This document shows positions 45,301-47,989 of a DNA stretch of 64,000 nucleotides, piece by piece. The notes beneath the pieces were generated by a model that saw only the letters and a program-made list of their open reading frames with translations, was not told the origin of the DNA and made no database searches. Source of the stretch: Trichobilharzia regenti (taxonomy: Eukaryota; Platyhelminthes; Trematoda; Strigeidida; Schistosomatidae); the NCBI GenBank assembly GCA_944472135.2, contig OX235267.1:17653452-17717451 (forward strand), read 5' to 3'. The position numbers were made by a program, and so were the translations under genes. How positions within the stretch are numbered: position 1 is the stretch's first letter; the number at the start of each line of letters is the position of its first letter.

Positions 45301-47213
45301 CAGGATTTCATTATGAAGTGACTTCGGTTAGGGGACCATTGGAAAACCAACAATGGGTACTGGACAGCTGTTTCGTCAGCCTAGTTTGGGACTCTTCATC
45401 AGTAAGCACCCACTATAGAGGTTCAAACCCGTGACCTTTTGCTTACAAAGTGAGTTCGTAGATTCTCAATTATTTTGTTCCAAAAGCTGTTACAAAGCAA
45501 AACAACTGTAACGATGATAAATGAATAATAACATGGAAAATCTGAGGGAGATGACAAAGAGTGAATGCACTCCACTAATAGTCTCCAACCATTGGTTCTT
45601 AGCGCCCCAAAGACCCTAAGCAGGCAGCCTGTGCCTCCCTACATGACTCAAAATTAGCGTCAAAGATTTCATAGACTGATGCCAGGGTCTTACCTAACAA
45701 TCCCTAACTTTTTTCAAACAGTTTGAATATATAAACAAGTAACCAGCCAGAAATCAGGTGGTTTGAACTGACTCGGCTATCTGAGCTGAGTCAAACCTGG
45801 TCCAGCGCCTATGAGCTCGGCCAAAAACAGGTGAAATAGCCTCCCGGTGTTTAGATCACTTCGATTTGGCTAGCAAGCACTACTGGTTGGTGTGAGTGGT
45901 ATACAACTGCTCATTTTAATCAATGAGTAGTATACAGATTTATGCAAATATGTTTGCTTTTTTGTCAACCATTTTTGATATCAAGCAGATTACATACTGT
46001 TATCCGAATGAATTAGTTTTCAAAGGAAGACTGTTGAAACTTTGGACAGATCAGTATATAAAAAGCCTACGTGGAACATCCAGCTGACAACATTTTACAG
46101 TTAGCTACCCATCAATCTCAAGCGGAATGTGATAATATCTCTTGTGGCTAAAATCCAAAGAATCTGCAGTAGAAGAAGAGATCACTGTGTTGAGGAATAA
46201 ACTACTTGAGAATGGCCATTCACCAAGCTTTAAAGGCAAACACCTAAAGCTGAAAATGAGCGAAGAACAACCAATCGCTTTGCCGAAGAAGGTGATATGC
46301 ATGAGTGTAGTGTTCAGAGGTACCCTACTGGCAGATATCCTAAACAGAAGAATATCTGACGTTCTGAAAAAATTCTCTGCTGCTACATTATAATTGATAT
46401 TCTCATGCCACCCACTGTTCTTCAACAACTCCAAAGACTAATTATTGCATCTGACCACTTCTGAGTATATTTACCACTTTACTCCGTCATGTGAAGCGAG
46501 CGATATATATAGGTCGTTTGATGCATGTTGTATCCAAAAAAAGTCAAAGAACATTATCCCACTTGACTGCGAAAAGGTACCAGTGGATCAATAAGTACTA
46601 TCACTGAACATATTTTCACTACTGGTCGTCACTCAATATGTAAGAGGAATCCATTCAAAGTCATCTACAAAGTCAAGAGAGGCCTCCTGAAGATGGTTAA
46701 CTTCCGTATACTTTGCAATGCTGAGTTAAGCTTTAGCGATCCGGATGAAACCTGATTTATGTACACGAAAATTTGAAATAGACGAATAGTCATATTATGA
46801 GACCGATTCTCTGGAGCATAAAAAGGTGAAACGAACACAGTTGCTATGTTGGCATGCAGTGAAGTAAGGTGAAATCACTTAAGAGAAGTTATTATCTCCA
46901 AAGTAGAATGTAAGCCATAGAGAAGAATGTAAGATGTGTAACACAAATGCTTGGAGTTATTCATATTAGGTTGAAGACAAGATTATGTACTTCAGATGAA
47001 AGACAAACATTTTTTCTGCACAAGCAGATAAGGCTCAAATGTTAGTCAGTTTTCAGTAACTTCACTGCTAATATAAAAAAAGATAAATACTCAAATGATA
47101 TTTATTTTCTACTTGTCACCATTAGTTTCTCTTCCCTTTCTGATTGAAATTGTAGTAATTAAAAATATCAAAAGGGGAACCACATAACTTACTTGGATTT
47201 GGTGCAGCCGAAA
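31..47213 (-). CDS. Candidate micro-exon gene (MEG-like), multi-exon span
   Basis: Seen: eleven short exons at 47193-47213, 37718-37738, 32177-32197, 29494-29514, 26803-26817, 24815-24823, 19663-19713, 18717-18734, 17099-17113, 14672-14686 and 13546-13569, then a terminal exon at 31-185. Each internal exon has a length divisible by 3, starts with 2 nt completing a codon, ends with 1 nt left over, and is open in that phase; no junction codon is a stop. Joined, they would encode about 127 residues, Pro/Ala-rich at the start, Ser-rich in the middle and His/Asn-rich at the end. Known: schistosome MEGs encode small secreted proteins from symmetric micro-exons of up to about 36 nt that are variably spliced. 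Inferred: this is such a gene, with about 47 kb of introns. No known MEG was recognised. An alternative is an ordinary gene with tiny exons. Extra candidate exons are listed separately. Confidence 0.55.
309..679 (-). mobile_element. Diverged solo LTR with internal (AT)n
   Basis: The ends (TATAACAACAG and CTCTCACCACA on the plus strand) match the 326-bp LTRs at 36506 and 37254. Flanking 4-mers CAAT and CATT are a decayed target duplication. An (AT)n tract at 361-411 interrupts it. It is closest to the LTR at 22466. The orientation follows the two-LTR copy. Confidence 0.6.
361..411. repeat. (AT)n microsatellite
   Basis: Uninterrupted alternating AT of about 50 bp inside the old LTR. Confidence 0.95.
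684..1390. other. No gene recognised
   Basis: AT-rich sequence with short chance open frames. I see no splice signal in phase with the candidate gene and no repeat I can name. Confidence 0.5.
1535..1838 (+). mobile_element. tRNA-derived SINE with hammerhead motif
   Basis: It is bounded by a 7-bp duplication AAAATCA (1528-1534 and 1839-1845); the unoccupied site is preserved in the other arm of the fold-back element. It has box A-like (TGGCTTAATGGTATACG) and box B (GGTTCGAATCC) signals as in tRNA genes, then a hammerhead core, then a unique 3' part ending CCAACACTTG. Confidence 0.8.
1708..1753 (+). ncRNA. Hammerhead ribozyme motif, minimal type I
   Basis: Stem I is GTACTG (1708-1713) with CAGTAC (1748-1753). 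The core CTGAAGA is at 1714-1720. Stem II is GTCC with GGAC (1721-1724, 1732-1735), loop CAAACTA. GAAA is at 1736-1739. Stem III is CAG with CTG and no loop (1740-1745). Cleavage is predicted after C1747. All invariant core bases are present. Known: Sm-alpha SINEs and PLEs carry hammerheads. A loopless stem III suggests activity as a dimer. Confidence 0.65.
3035..3400 (-). mobile_element. HHR-SINE copy with a short opposite-strand piece
   Basis: On the minus strand 3035-3330 aligns to the SINE family (tRNA-like region, CTGCTGAAGA, box-B-like GGGTCCGACCC). Just beyond its 5' end, 3335-3400 matches the family's 3' part on the plus strand (TCTCTAACTGACATCAATTC). It is diverged, and the ribozyme core is broken. 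Confidence 0.5.
3400..4000. other. No gene recognised
   Basis: AT-rich sequence with short opposing open frames at 3388-3678 and no supporting features. Confidence 0.4.
4000..4190 (+). repeat. Hairpin-containing dispersed repeat
   Basis: An imperfect hairpin (GGGAAGAAAATTTC against GAAAATTTTCTTCCC) is followed by a segment with TTTGACCGGAGATAATTCTG. Both motifs recur at 58375-58485 in permuted order, which points to a repeat unit that is circularly permuted or tandem elsewhere. Confidence 0.5.
4830..5050 (-). mobile_element. tRNA-derived SINE with A-rich tail
   Basis: The minus strand starts GTGCGTCGGTGGCACAGTGG (box A) and has box B GGGGTTCGAGCCC, then a tRNA-unrelated body and a tail of repeated ATCAAAA units at 4830-4870. 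It is a different SINE from the hammerhead family. Confidence 0.6.
5560..6150 (+). mobile_element. GC-rich retroinsert with (TAAG)n tail
   Basis: It is flanked by a perfect 13-bp target duplication ATTTAAATGGTAT (5547-5559 and 6151-6163). It ends in GCCGAAGTAAAGTAAGTAAG. The base composition is much richer in GC than its surroundings. Short open frames inside it give no domain I recognise. It is most likely the 5'-truncated end of a non-LTR retrotransposon or a SINE-like passenger; the clade is not identified. Confidence 0.75.
6165..6650. other. No gene recognised
   Basis: AT-rich sequence. A GTAAGT donor on the minus strand near 6445 has only a 7-nt gap to the nearest AG, so it was not called as an exon. 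Confidence 0.4.
6655..7195 (-). mobile_element. Old HHR-SINE split by a younger insertion
   Basis: Minus-strand SINE sequence lies on both sides of 6737-6997. The insertion is flanked by near-copies ATACCAGAAAGTAG and TTACCAGAGAGTAG, which look like a 13- to 14-bp target duplication. Confidence 0.5.
6737..6966 (-). mobile_element. Short element with 30-bp inverted ends and a hammerhead-like core
   Basis: The ends (AATTAATAGTGTTCTCTGAG and its reverse complement, each extending to about 30 bp) enclose about 170 bp. On the minus strand 6780-6809 reads CTGAAGA, a 6-bp stem (GTCGTC with GATGAC), then GAAA, a hammerhead-like core with one extra U. Stem I was not found. A PLE-type ribozyme-bearing repeat is the best guess. 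Confidence 0.45.
7800..8135 (-). pseudogene. Unrecognised ORF remnant with Cys-rich end
   Basis: A minus-strand frame reads through Asn/Thr-rich sequence into NEDQMDDRRRWATRNSGGKP and YCRICLVDMSQRD, meets a stop, and continues in the same frame with HCLSDPQMELECNR and GWLSEGDC. The spaced Cys and His residues suggest a zinc-binding module from a retroelement or a decayed gene. I do not recognise the family. Confidence 0.3.
8140..8800. other. No gene recognised
   Basis: Contains a 60-bp stretch at about 8590-8640 that recurs inverted at 17490-17550; otherwise plain AT-rich DNA. Confidence 0.4.
8806..9710 (+). mobile_element. Penelope-like element remnant with inverted arms
   Basis: The arm 8806-8920 is the reverse complement of 9580-9710 (diverged). 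Between them a broken plus-strand frame includes YHAIYIGQTS and ASFRPLRNPIGLEQ, resembling the GIY-YIG endonuclease end of PLEs, with stops. No reverse transcriptase remains. Confidence 0.5.
9715..10710. other. No gene recognised
   Basis: A plus-strand open frame at 10111-10422 (103 codons) has no recognisable domain and no splice or start context to support it. Confidence 0.4.
10715..10850 (-). mobile_element. Degenerate Sm-alpha-type SINE with hammerhead relic
   Basis: The minus strand carries GCCGACGAGATCCAAATAAC and AATCCTGGATTCCACTGCTA, matching the remembered Sm-alpha hammerhead pattern with several core changes. Inactivity is predicted. Confidence 0.55.
11265..11425 (+). mobile_element. 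Degenerate tRNA-Gly-type SINE
   Basis: The 3' half (AGTTTCAAGCTCTATTTC and CCTATGTCCCAGAGGGAATG, then an A-rich end) follows the layout of the better copies at 20345 and 30737. Confidence 0.45.
11430..12000. other. No gene recognised
   Basis: Intron-like AT-rich DNA with a short (TA)n at 11461-11480. Confidence 0.4.
12001..12022 (-). CDS. 22-nt candidate micro-exon, frame-shifting
   Basis: It has an excellent acceptor (CACTTTTCTTTTAG) and a GTAAGTAAAG donor on the minus strand. The shared phase reads YNPSKD, but the length of 22 nt is not divisible by 3. Inclusion would push the terminal exon into another frame, giving a different tail of about 18 residues before a stop. It may be an alternative exon or a chance pair of sites. 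Confidence 0.3.
12318..13215 (-). pseudogene. RTE/SR2-like retrotransposon 3' fragment
   Basis: A minus-strand frame at 12845-13078 reads AKTGFPVDIKKTEVMK and KVTSFTHMGSIVS, typical of the region after the RTE reverse-transcriptase FADD motif; just before it VDFEEDLCL stands in for LDFADD, so the catalytic pair is lost. The 3' end near 12318 matches the end of the copy at 56945. Many stops and frameshifts. Confidence 0.7.
13546..13569 (-). CDS. 24-nt micro-exon
   Basis: On the minus strand a strong acceptor (ATTTTACTTTCAG) precedes 24 nt and a GTGAGT donor. In the shared phase it reads NNWFGVE with split codons at both ends. It is the last in-phase internal exon before the terminal exon. Confidence 0.5.
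13627..13660. repeat. (AT)n microsatellite
   Basis: About 34 bp of alternating AT. Confidence 0.9.
13762..14043 (-). mobile_element. Solo LTR, 4-bp target duplication
   Basis: The ends (TGTAACAACAG to CTCTCACCACA) and body match the 326-bp LTRs at 36506 and 37254. A perfect CATC duplication flanks it (13758-13761 and 14044-14047). It probably arose by LTR-LTR recombination. Confidence 0.8.
14050..14670. other. No gene recognised
   Basis: Intron-like AT-rich DNA. Confidence 0.4.
14672..14686 (-). CDS. 15-nt micro-exon
   Basis: The acceptor is TTCATTATTACAG with a plausible branch site (TTAAC) just upstream; the donor is GTAAGTTGAT. The shared phase reads ITNT with split codons at each end. 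Confidence 0.45.
14980..15835 (+). pseudogene. RTE/SR2-like retrotransposon 3' fragment
   Basis: It starts with LDFPDDICLISHKKEDMQ (RT FADD region with A to P), then SKICLQMNIEKRELMKIPG and VTSFTCEASFQ, and continues in shifted frames to a 3' end near 15835 (GCCTTAAATCCCTTATGGAA). It is truncated at its 5' end and frameshifted. Confidence 0.75.
16185..16375 (+). mobile_element. Diverged HHR-SINE
   Basis: Recognisable blocks (GGCTTAAGCGCCTAAATGG, then GAGTACTACTGAAAAAAGTC and AATTAGGGCAAAATA) follow family order. The ribozyme core is broken. Confidence 0.4.
16890..16950 (+). repeat. Short dispersed repeat
   Basis: A block with GAAGAAGAACTTATTGAAAT recurs at 42233-42290 (minus), 43940-44010 (plus) and 53180-53270 (minus), twice next to (AT)n or PLE sequence. 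Probably the edge of a PLE-type element. Confidence 0.45.
17099..17113 (-). CDS. 15-nt micro-exon
   Basis: The acceptor is TTGAACCTTTCAG and the donor is GTAAGTTATC. The shared phase reads SFKD with split codons at each end. No repeat overlaps it. Confidence 0.5.
17120..18040. other. No gene recognised
   Basis: Intron-like; two chance minus-strand open frames of 61 codons lack other support. Confidence 0.4.
18050..18450 (-). mobile_element. Possible PLE 3' remnant
   Basis: CTTCTTTTGTATGCAGAGTT, then a region in which GCTTCTGCTCTGTTAGAAG follows, resembles the 3' flank of the PLE at 38100-38160 (minus sense). No clear peptide remains. Confidence 0.25.
18717..18734 (-). CDS. 18-nt micro-exon
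   Basis: The acceptor is ACTTCTTTTCAAG and the donor is GTAAGTGATT. The shared phase reads NGNEN with split codons at each end. Confidence 0.5.
18740..19660. other. No gene recognised
   Basis: Intron-like AT-rich DNA; a possible retroelement trace at 18940-19260 could not be assigned. Confidence 0.35.
19663..19713 (-). CDS. 51-nt serine-rich exon
   Basis: The acceptor is TTTTCAATTTTAG and the donor is GTAAGTACAT. In the shared phase it encodes TSLFK, then a run of seven serines from a TCA triplet repeat, then LTQ. The repeat makes length variation between individuals likely. At 51 nt it exceeds the usual micro-exon limit but is still symmetric. Confidence 0.5.
19935..20335 (-). mobile_element. 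PLE endonuclease-region remnant
   Basis: It aligns by eye with 53940-54290 over several blocks (for example the minus-strand equivalents of CACTTGGTCGATACTGGACA). It is too decayed to translate. Confidence 0.4.
20345..20582 (+). mobile_element. tRNA-Gly-derived SINE, well preserved
   Basis: The head is a tRNA-Gly-like sequence (GGTGGCACAGCGGTAGAATG, box B GAGTTCGATTCCCGG) with anticodon-loop position CTACCAC. Then come a body and a 3' end, AGCTTGAAGCCCTATGTTC, AGGGAACGTAAAGGAATAAA. The same 3' end is found on RTE elements (56900-56945), so RTE machinery probably mobilises it. Nearly identical to the minus-strand copy at 30737. Confidence 0.75.
20622..21602. repeat. Near-perfect palindrome of PLE 3' ends
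   Basis: The arms 20622-21092 and about 21137-21602 are reverse complements with only a handful of mismatches; the spacer is about 45 bp. Each arm, read outward, encodes the PLE C-terminal peptide GAIARHLLDTSYGVDVEMS, then FAEAIFIKRLKPDLCIQKE and LSLPW stop, followed by 3' UTR with a (TA)n. This is a head-to-head pair whose 5'-truncated ends meet in the centre. Confidence 0.85.
21605..22460. other. No gene recognised
   Basis: AT-rich DNA; a rejected pseudo-exon at 22376-22390 is discussed elsewhere. Confidence 0.4.
22466..22776 (-). mobile_element. Solo LTR, opposite orientation to 309-679
   Basis: On the plus strand it begins TGTGGTGAGAGCTGGCTG and ends TCTTCTGCTGTTACA, with a perfect CTAC duplication (22462-22465 and 22777-22780). 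The internal sequence is closest to the old LTR at 309-679. By the convention used for the two-LTR copy its transcription sense would be plus; the strand is uncertain. Confidence 0.7.
22780..24800. other. No gene recognised
   Basis: Long AT-rich intron-like stretch with a (GGT)n at about 22790 and only chance open frames. Confidence 0.4.
24815..24823 (-). CDS. 9-nt micro-exon
   Basis: The acceptor is GTTGTAAATAACAG (moderate) and the donor is GTAAGTGTCA. In the shared phase it contributes PQ plus two split codons. It is the smallest exon proposed and is hard to prove from sequence alone. Confidence 0.35.
25038..25073 (-). CDS. 36-nt candidate micro-exon, weak acceptor
   Basis: The donor is GTAAGG; the acceptor (GTGGGAATCAG) has a poor pyrimidine tract. 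The 36 nt are open in the shared phase (ILNNYINTQLK). It is kept because length and phase fit, but splice-site support is weaker than for the other exons. Confidence 0.2.
25360..25460 (-). mobile_element. SINE head fragment
   Basis: The minus-strand block TCGCCTAGTTTACTAG recurs at 32275 (plus) and 49545 (minus), in each case at the same place within the tRNA-Gly-type SINE layout. Confidence 0.4.
25599..25804. mobile_element. MITE-like element, 40-bp inverted ends
   Basis: ATATTAGATAAGTTTACTTT opens the element and its reverse complement closes it, with about 40 bp of pairing per arm and 125 bp between. No clear target duplication was found, so the class is open. Confidence 0.65.
25810..26800. 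other. No gene recognised
   Basis: Intron-like. A minus-strand open frame at 26388-26618 has no recognisable features. Confidence 0.4.
26803..26817 (-). CDS. 15-nt micro-exon
   Basis: The acceptor is TTTATGTTCGCAG and the donor is GTAAGTGAAA. The shared phase reads QTTP with split codons at each end, continuing the Pro-rich character of the four exons upstream. Confidence 0.5.
27355..27690 (-). mobile_element. Head-to-head pair of HHR-SINE fragments
   Basis: 27355-27505 is a minus-strand copy; 27575-27690 is a plus-strand piece beginning near the ribozyme core (GTCCTAAACTAGGACTAAAC). The 5' sides face each other. Confidence 0.5.
28104..28837. mobile_element. Merlin-like MITE nested in copy 1, carrying telomeric repeats
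   Basis: Perfect 26-bp terminal inverted repeats (GGCGAAGTTTAAGAATAGGG onward) and a perfect 8-bp duplication AGCTATAC (28096-28103, 28838-28845) define the ends. Copy 2 of Merlin shows the empty site at about 35405. It shares the GGCGAAGTT terminus with its host element, so both may use the same transposase. No coding capacity seen. Confidence 0.85.
28514..28619. repeat. Interstitial telomeric repeat (CCCTAA)n
   Basis: About 17 units of CCCTAA with one or two variant units, and degenerate units on to about 28650. TTAGGG is the schistosome telomere repeat. It lies wholly inside the MITE. Confidence 0.95.
29494..29514 (-). CDS. 21-nt micro-exon encoding VAPAKP
   Basis: The acceptor is GCATCTTGTTTTAG and the donor is GTAAGTTAAG. 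The shared phase reads VAPAKP. The exon is the same length as those at 32177 and 37718 and closely similar in sequence, so it is probably an older duplicate. It lies only 30 bp from the end of a Merlin element. Confidence 0.6.
29520..30340. other. No gene recognised
   Basis: Intron-like AT-rich DNA. Confidence 0.4.
30345..30700 (+). mobile_element. HHR-SINE, near full length
   Basis: It has tRNA-like boxes (GGCTGAATGTTATACGACC, GGGTTCAAAATCC), then TACTGTTGAAGAGTTTC and the 3' part ending ACTGATTCTTGAGAAC. The ribozyme core is mutated (TTGAAGA, GACGGGAC). Confidence 0.6.
30737..30985 (-). mobile_element. tRNA-Gly-derived SINE, inverted partner of 20345
   Basis: Near-identical reverse complement of 20345-20582, including the tRNA-Gly-like head (minus-strand box B GAGTTCGATTCCCGG) and the RTE-like 3' end. 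The high similarity suggests recent mobility of this family. Confidence 0.75.
30990..31460 (-). mobile_element. Possible PLE remnant
   Basis: Weak resemblance to 18050-18450 and to the 3' flank of the PLE at 38.1 kb; no protein signal. Confidence 0.2.
32028..32260 (-). repeat. Micro-exon block, duplicate copy 1
   Basis: About 200 bp around the 32177 exon is nearly identical to 37583-37800, in the same orientation. The shared part covers the exon, its acceptor and about 150 bp of downstream intron. The RTE, Merlin and LTR insertions lie between the two copies. Confidence 0.75.
32177..32197 (-). CDS. 21-nt micro-exon encoding AAPAKP
   Basis: The acceptor is ACTTTGTCGTAG and the donor is GTAAGTTGAT. 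The shared phase reads AAPAKP. It differs from the 37718 exon by one base and shares about 200 bp of flanking intron with it, showing recent exon duplication. Confidence 0.6.
32270..32430 (+). mobile_element. tRNA-Gly-type SINE, diverged
   Basis: TCGCCTAGTTAACTAG, then GAAGATTGGGCGTGGGGCTA and an A-rich end follow family order. It sits just upstream of the RTE element. Confidence 0.5.
35147..36017 (+). mobile_element. Merlin-type DNA transposon, copy 2 (uninterrupted)
   Basis: 871 bp, inverted ends GGCGAAGTTCAACTTTCGAC (29 bp) and an 8-bp target duplication with one mismatch (AGACAGCT, AGTCAGCT). It sits inside the RTE element. It provides the empty-site control for the MITE in copy 1. Confidence 0.85.
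35534..35833 (+). pseudogene. Merlin/IS1016-like transposase fragment
   Basis: The 99-codon open frame includes AFVHVDETVLVKKKYNRGRQ (around residue 50), then NIWVIGLYDTSLRKGFIERL, and ends at KALTVPC. The VDET motif holds the first Asp of the catalytic triad typical of ISXO2/IS1595-type DDE enzymes. The second and third catalytic residues would lie beyond the stop, so the enzyme is truncated to well under half of a full transposase. A preceding frame at 35213-35398 may be the original N-terminal part, now out of frame. Confidence 0.7.
36506..37579 (-). mobile_element. Internally deleted LTR retrotransposon (gypsy-like)
   Basis: Two 326-bp LTRs (36506-36831 and 37254-37579) look identical by eye. 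Each runs TGTAACAACAG to CTCTCACCACA on the plus strand. A perfect 4-bp duplication ATAA (36502-36505, 37580-37583) flanks the element. Minus-strand sense is set by a purine tract GGGGGGACGAG next to the 3' LTR. The 422-bp interior cannot encode full proteins. Known: the LTR length is close to that reported for the schistosome gypsy element Boudicca, but identity is not claimed. Confidence 0.85.
36810..37322 (-). pseudogene. Fused gag-like/integrase-end ORF of the LTR element
   Basis: The open frame begins inside the 5' LTR. Its middle part (DIWIFGQDFKASAQLSG, ELLLETLLGG) looks gag-like; the end (KQFPKWEGSYMVTSRWGYA, RRVNVSELQKWIQ) resembles the C-terminal domain of gypsy integrases. The simplest reading is one deletion that removed protease, reverse transcriptase and the integrase core and left the frame open. 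No enzyme activity expected. Confidence 0.55.
37583..37800 (-). repeat. Micro-exon block, duplicate copy 2
   Basis: Direct duplicate of 32028-32260. Its low-coordinate edge abuts the 4-bp target duplication of the LTR element ending at 37579. Confidence 0.75.
37718..37738 (-). CDS. 21-nt micro-exon encoding AAPAKP
   Basis: The acceptor is ACTTTATCATAG and the donor is GTAAGTTGAT. The peptide equals that of the 32177 exon; the single difference is a synonymous GCT/GCC change. Confidence 0.6.
38160..38618 (-). pseudogene. PLE endonuclease C-terminus, left inverted arm
   Basis: Reverse-complement copy of the right arm. It extends further upstream in open frame (VDLVQHTKDNGHKSLVCFKG) than the right arm does, so it preserves sequence the right arm has lost. 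Confidence 0.75.
38773..39465 (+). pseudogene. PLE reverse transcriptase, N-terminal part
   Basis: 230 codons with IILKPDKGEGVVIMNKSDY (around residue 92), SHTPRLYGLLKIHKTGNP (about 164) and LRPILDMSNSLYHKIAKSI (about 180), all classic PLE reverse-transcriptase landmarks. It ends at an in-frame TAG; the frame continues after it with CSVDIESLFTNVPLHETV, so the stop is a mutation. Confidence 0.8.
39603..40073 (+). pseudogene. PLE reverse transcriptase, C-terminal part
   Basis: 156 codons with RSPLGPLLADRFMLKLE and YKRYADYTLII where active enzymes have YxDD: the second catalytic Asp is Tyr here. ELGFLDITMTRRDDGTI follows. The frame is shifted relative to the upstream half. Confidence 0.8.
40352..40621 (+). 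pseudogene. PLE GIY-YIG-type endonuclease C-terminus, right arm
   Basis: 89 codons with CIYKFTCSCSDTNIGRINR, CHRKEHVLKWLLNHIE and SSIAKHLLMSGH. The usual YIGR is NIGR here. The left arm (38160-38429, minus) encodes the same peptide with only S/F and E/K differences. Confidence 0.8.
41100..41255 (+). mobile_element. HHR-SINE, 5'-truncated at the ribozyme
   Basis: Begins near GAGTACCGTTGAAGAGTC and runs to the family 3' end. Stem II, GGACGAAAC and the GTACC/GGTAC stem I are preserved; the core has TTGAAGA for CTGAAGA. Confidence 0.6.
41535..41645 (-). mobile_element. HHR-SINE fragment
   Basis: AGCCGTTTCGTGCTAGTTCG on the plus strand matches the minus-sense ribozyme region of the family. Confidence 0.35.
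41700..42185 (-). repeat. Inverted duplication, copy 1 (486 bp)
   Basis: Ungapped reverse complement of 63515-64000, with no difference found by eye. It contains the 3' half of a SINE plus about 400 bp of unrelated flank. It ends sharply at 42185, inside the SINE; the other end lies beyond the comparison available. Confidence 0.9.
42283..42340. repeat. (AT)n microsatellite
   Basis: About 57 bp of alternating AT next to the dispersed GAAGAAGAGATTATCGAAAA block (minus strand). Confidence 0.95.
42345..42850. other. No gene recognised
   Basis: AT-rich DNA with no signal I can assign. Confidence 0.4.
42858..43672 (+). mobile_element. PLE remnant with 140-bp inverted ends
   Basis: 42858-43000 pairs with 43535-43672 in reverse complement, both with internal (TA)n. 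Between them FISTNAYFKLIYKVKNNLPK and TIRFRLLCAAAALPIH (43090-43215) match the C-terminal end of PLE proteins. A stop precedes the normal C-terminus. Confidence 0.6.
44045..44280 (+). pseudogene. RTE 3'-end fragment, decayed
   Basis: GGAGATGGATTGGACATACG and the following blocks match the WKWIGHSLRRP coding region of the copy at 56690; no open frame remains. Confidence 0.5.
44580..44730 (-). mobile_element. Sm-alpha-type SINE with hammerhead relic
   Basis: The minus strand reads ATACATCCAGATGACGAG, TCCAAATAGGAC and ATCCTAGATTCCACTAC, closely following the Sm-alpha ribozyme. GAAA has become CTAA, so it is inactive. Confidence 0.65.
44785..44960 (+). mobile_element. Sm-alpha-type SINE, head-to-head with 44580
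   Basis: Box A-like GGCCCAGTTGGTCTAGCAGG, then ATATCCGGATGACCAGTCCC and a degraded ribozyme. It lies 55 bp from the minus-strand copy, 5' ends facing. Confidence 0.6.
45270..45480 (-). mobile_element. HHR-SINE, subfamily with GGCTGACGAAAC
   Basis: The minus strand reads CTGATGAAGAGTCCCAAACT then AGGCTGACGAAACAGCTGTC. The three extra bases before GAAA are shared with the copies at 47675 and 62665. Confidence 0.7.
45485..46010. other. No gene recognised
   Basis: Somewhat less AT-rich stretch at 45530-45850, possibly retroelement-derived; not assigned. Confidence 0.3.
46020..46790 (+). pseudogene. PLE protein 3' remnant
   Basis: An open frame 46142-46393 (LKSKESAVEEEITVLRNKLL) is followed after frameshifts by SKSSTKSREAS and ALAIRMKPDLCTRKFEI, the latter matching the PLE C-terminus (compare IKRLKPDLCIQKE at 21230). 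Several stops. Confidence 0.55.
47193..47213 (-). CDS. 21-nt micro-exon encoding SAAPNP
   Basis: The acceptor is CTAATAACTCTGTAG and the donor is GTAAGTTATG. The shared phase reads SAAPNP, matching the AAPAKP exons in length, phase and the AAP core. It is a probable distant member of the same exon family. Confidence 0.5.
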
Positions 47214-47219
47214 CTACAG

Positions 47220-47670
47220 AGTTATTAGAAATATATCCAGTAGATAAAATCAAAAATGTAAGGACTGTATATGTTGAATCGTATCAATATATAAATACAA
47301 ATATCTAATTATAGGCGAAAAATTGTCAAAGTATTGAAATTCTCACACACACAGTTATGTGAACATAGCAATGAACACCGTTGCTACAATTAACGTCGTT
47401 GTTAGAATATGTTCTAAACAAAATCTTTATGTATAAAATTACGAGAAGCTAAACTAAACTGGATGTTTCTATTAAGGTTTCTAATATCGGATTATCTTGT
47501 TTCCATAGGCTGAATAGATTTTCTTCGAACTGTATCAAGACTATGTAGCGAAATATATCTTATTCACAATAAAGCAAATTTTCAGTTCTATACTTCTGAA
47601 GACAATTGGCAAAACCTCATCTAAAGAACTATTACTAAAGATTGATATAGTCAACAAATGACATCACAAA
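47220..47670. other. No gene recognised
   Basis: Intron-like AT-rich DNA. Confidence 0.4.
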
Positions 47671-47674
47671 AATA

Positions 47675-47985
47675 ATTATTCAGTCCTTGGTTTGCAGGTA
47701 TTTTTGCCTGGTTCCAGGATATCATCATGAACTGACATCGGTTAGGGGACCATTGGAAAACCAACCGGGGGGTACTGGACAGCTGTTTCGTCAGCCTAGT
47801 TTGGGACTCTTCATCAGTAAGCACTCACTACAGAGGTTCAAACTCGTGACATGCTTGCTGTACCCCAGTGATTCTAGCTGGAAGTCGTGATCAATCCCAT
47901 ACTAGGGTGAAACAGCTGTCCAGTACTCCCAGATTTTCCAATGATCCTCTAACCGATATTAGTTTGCGATGAAATGCTGTTACAA
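47675..47985 (-). mobile_element. Head-to-head HHR-SINE pair
   Basis: A minus-strand copy (47675-47870) is followed by a plus-strand piece (47893-47985) that begins at the ribozyme (ACTAGGGTGAAACAGCTGTC) and runs to the 3' part. The 5' sides face each other. Confidence 0.7.
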
Positions 47986-47989
47986 TAAC

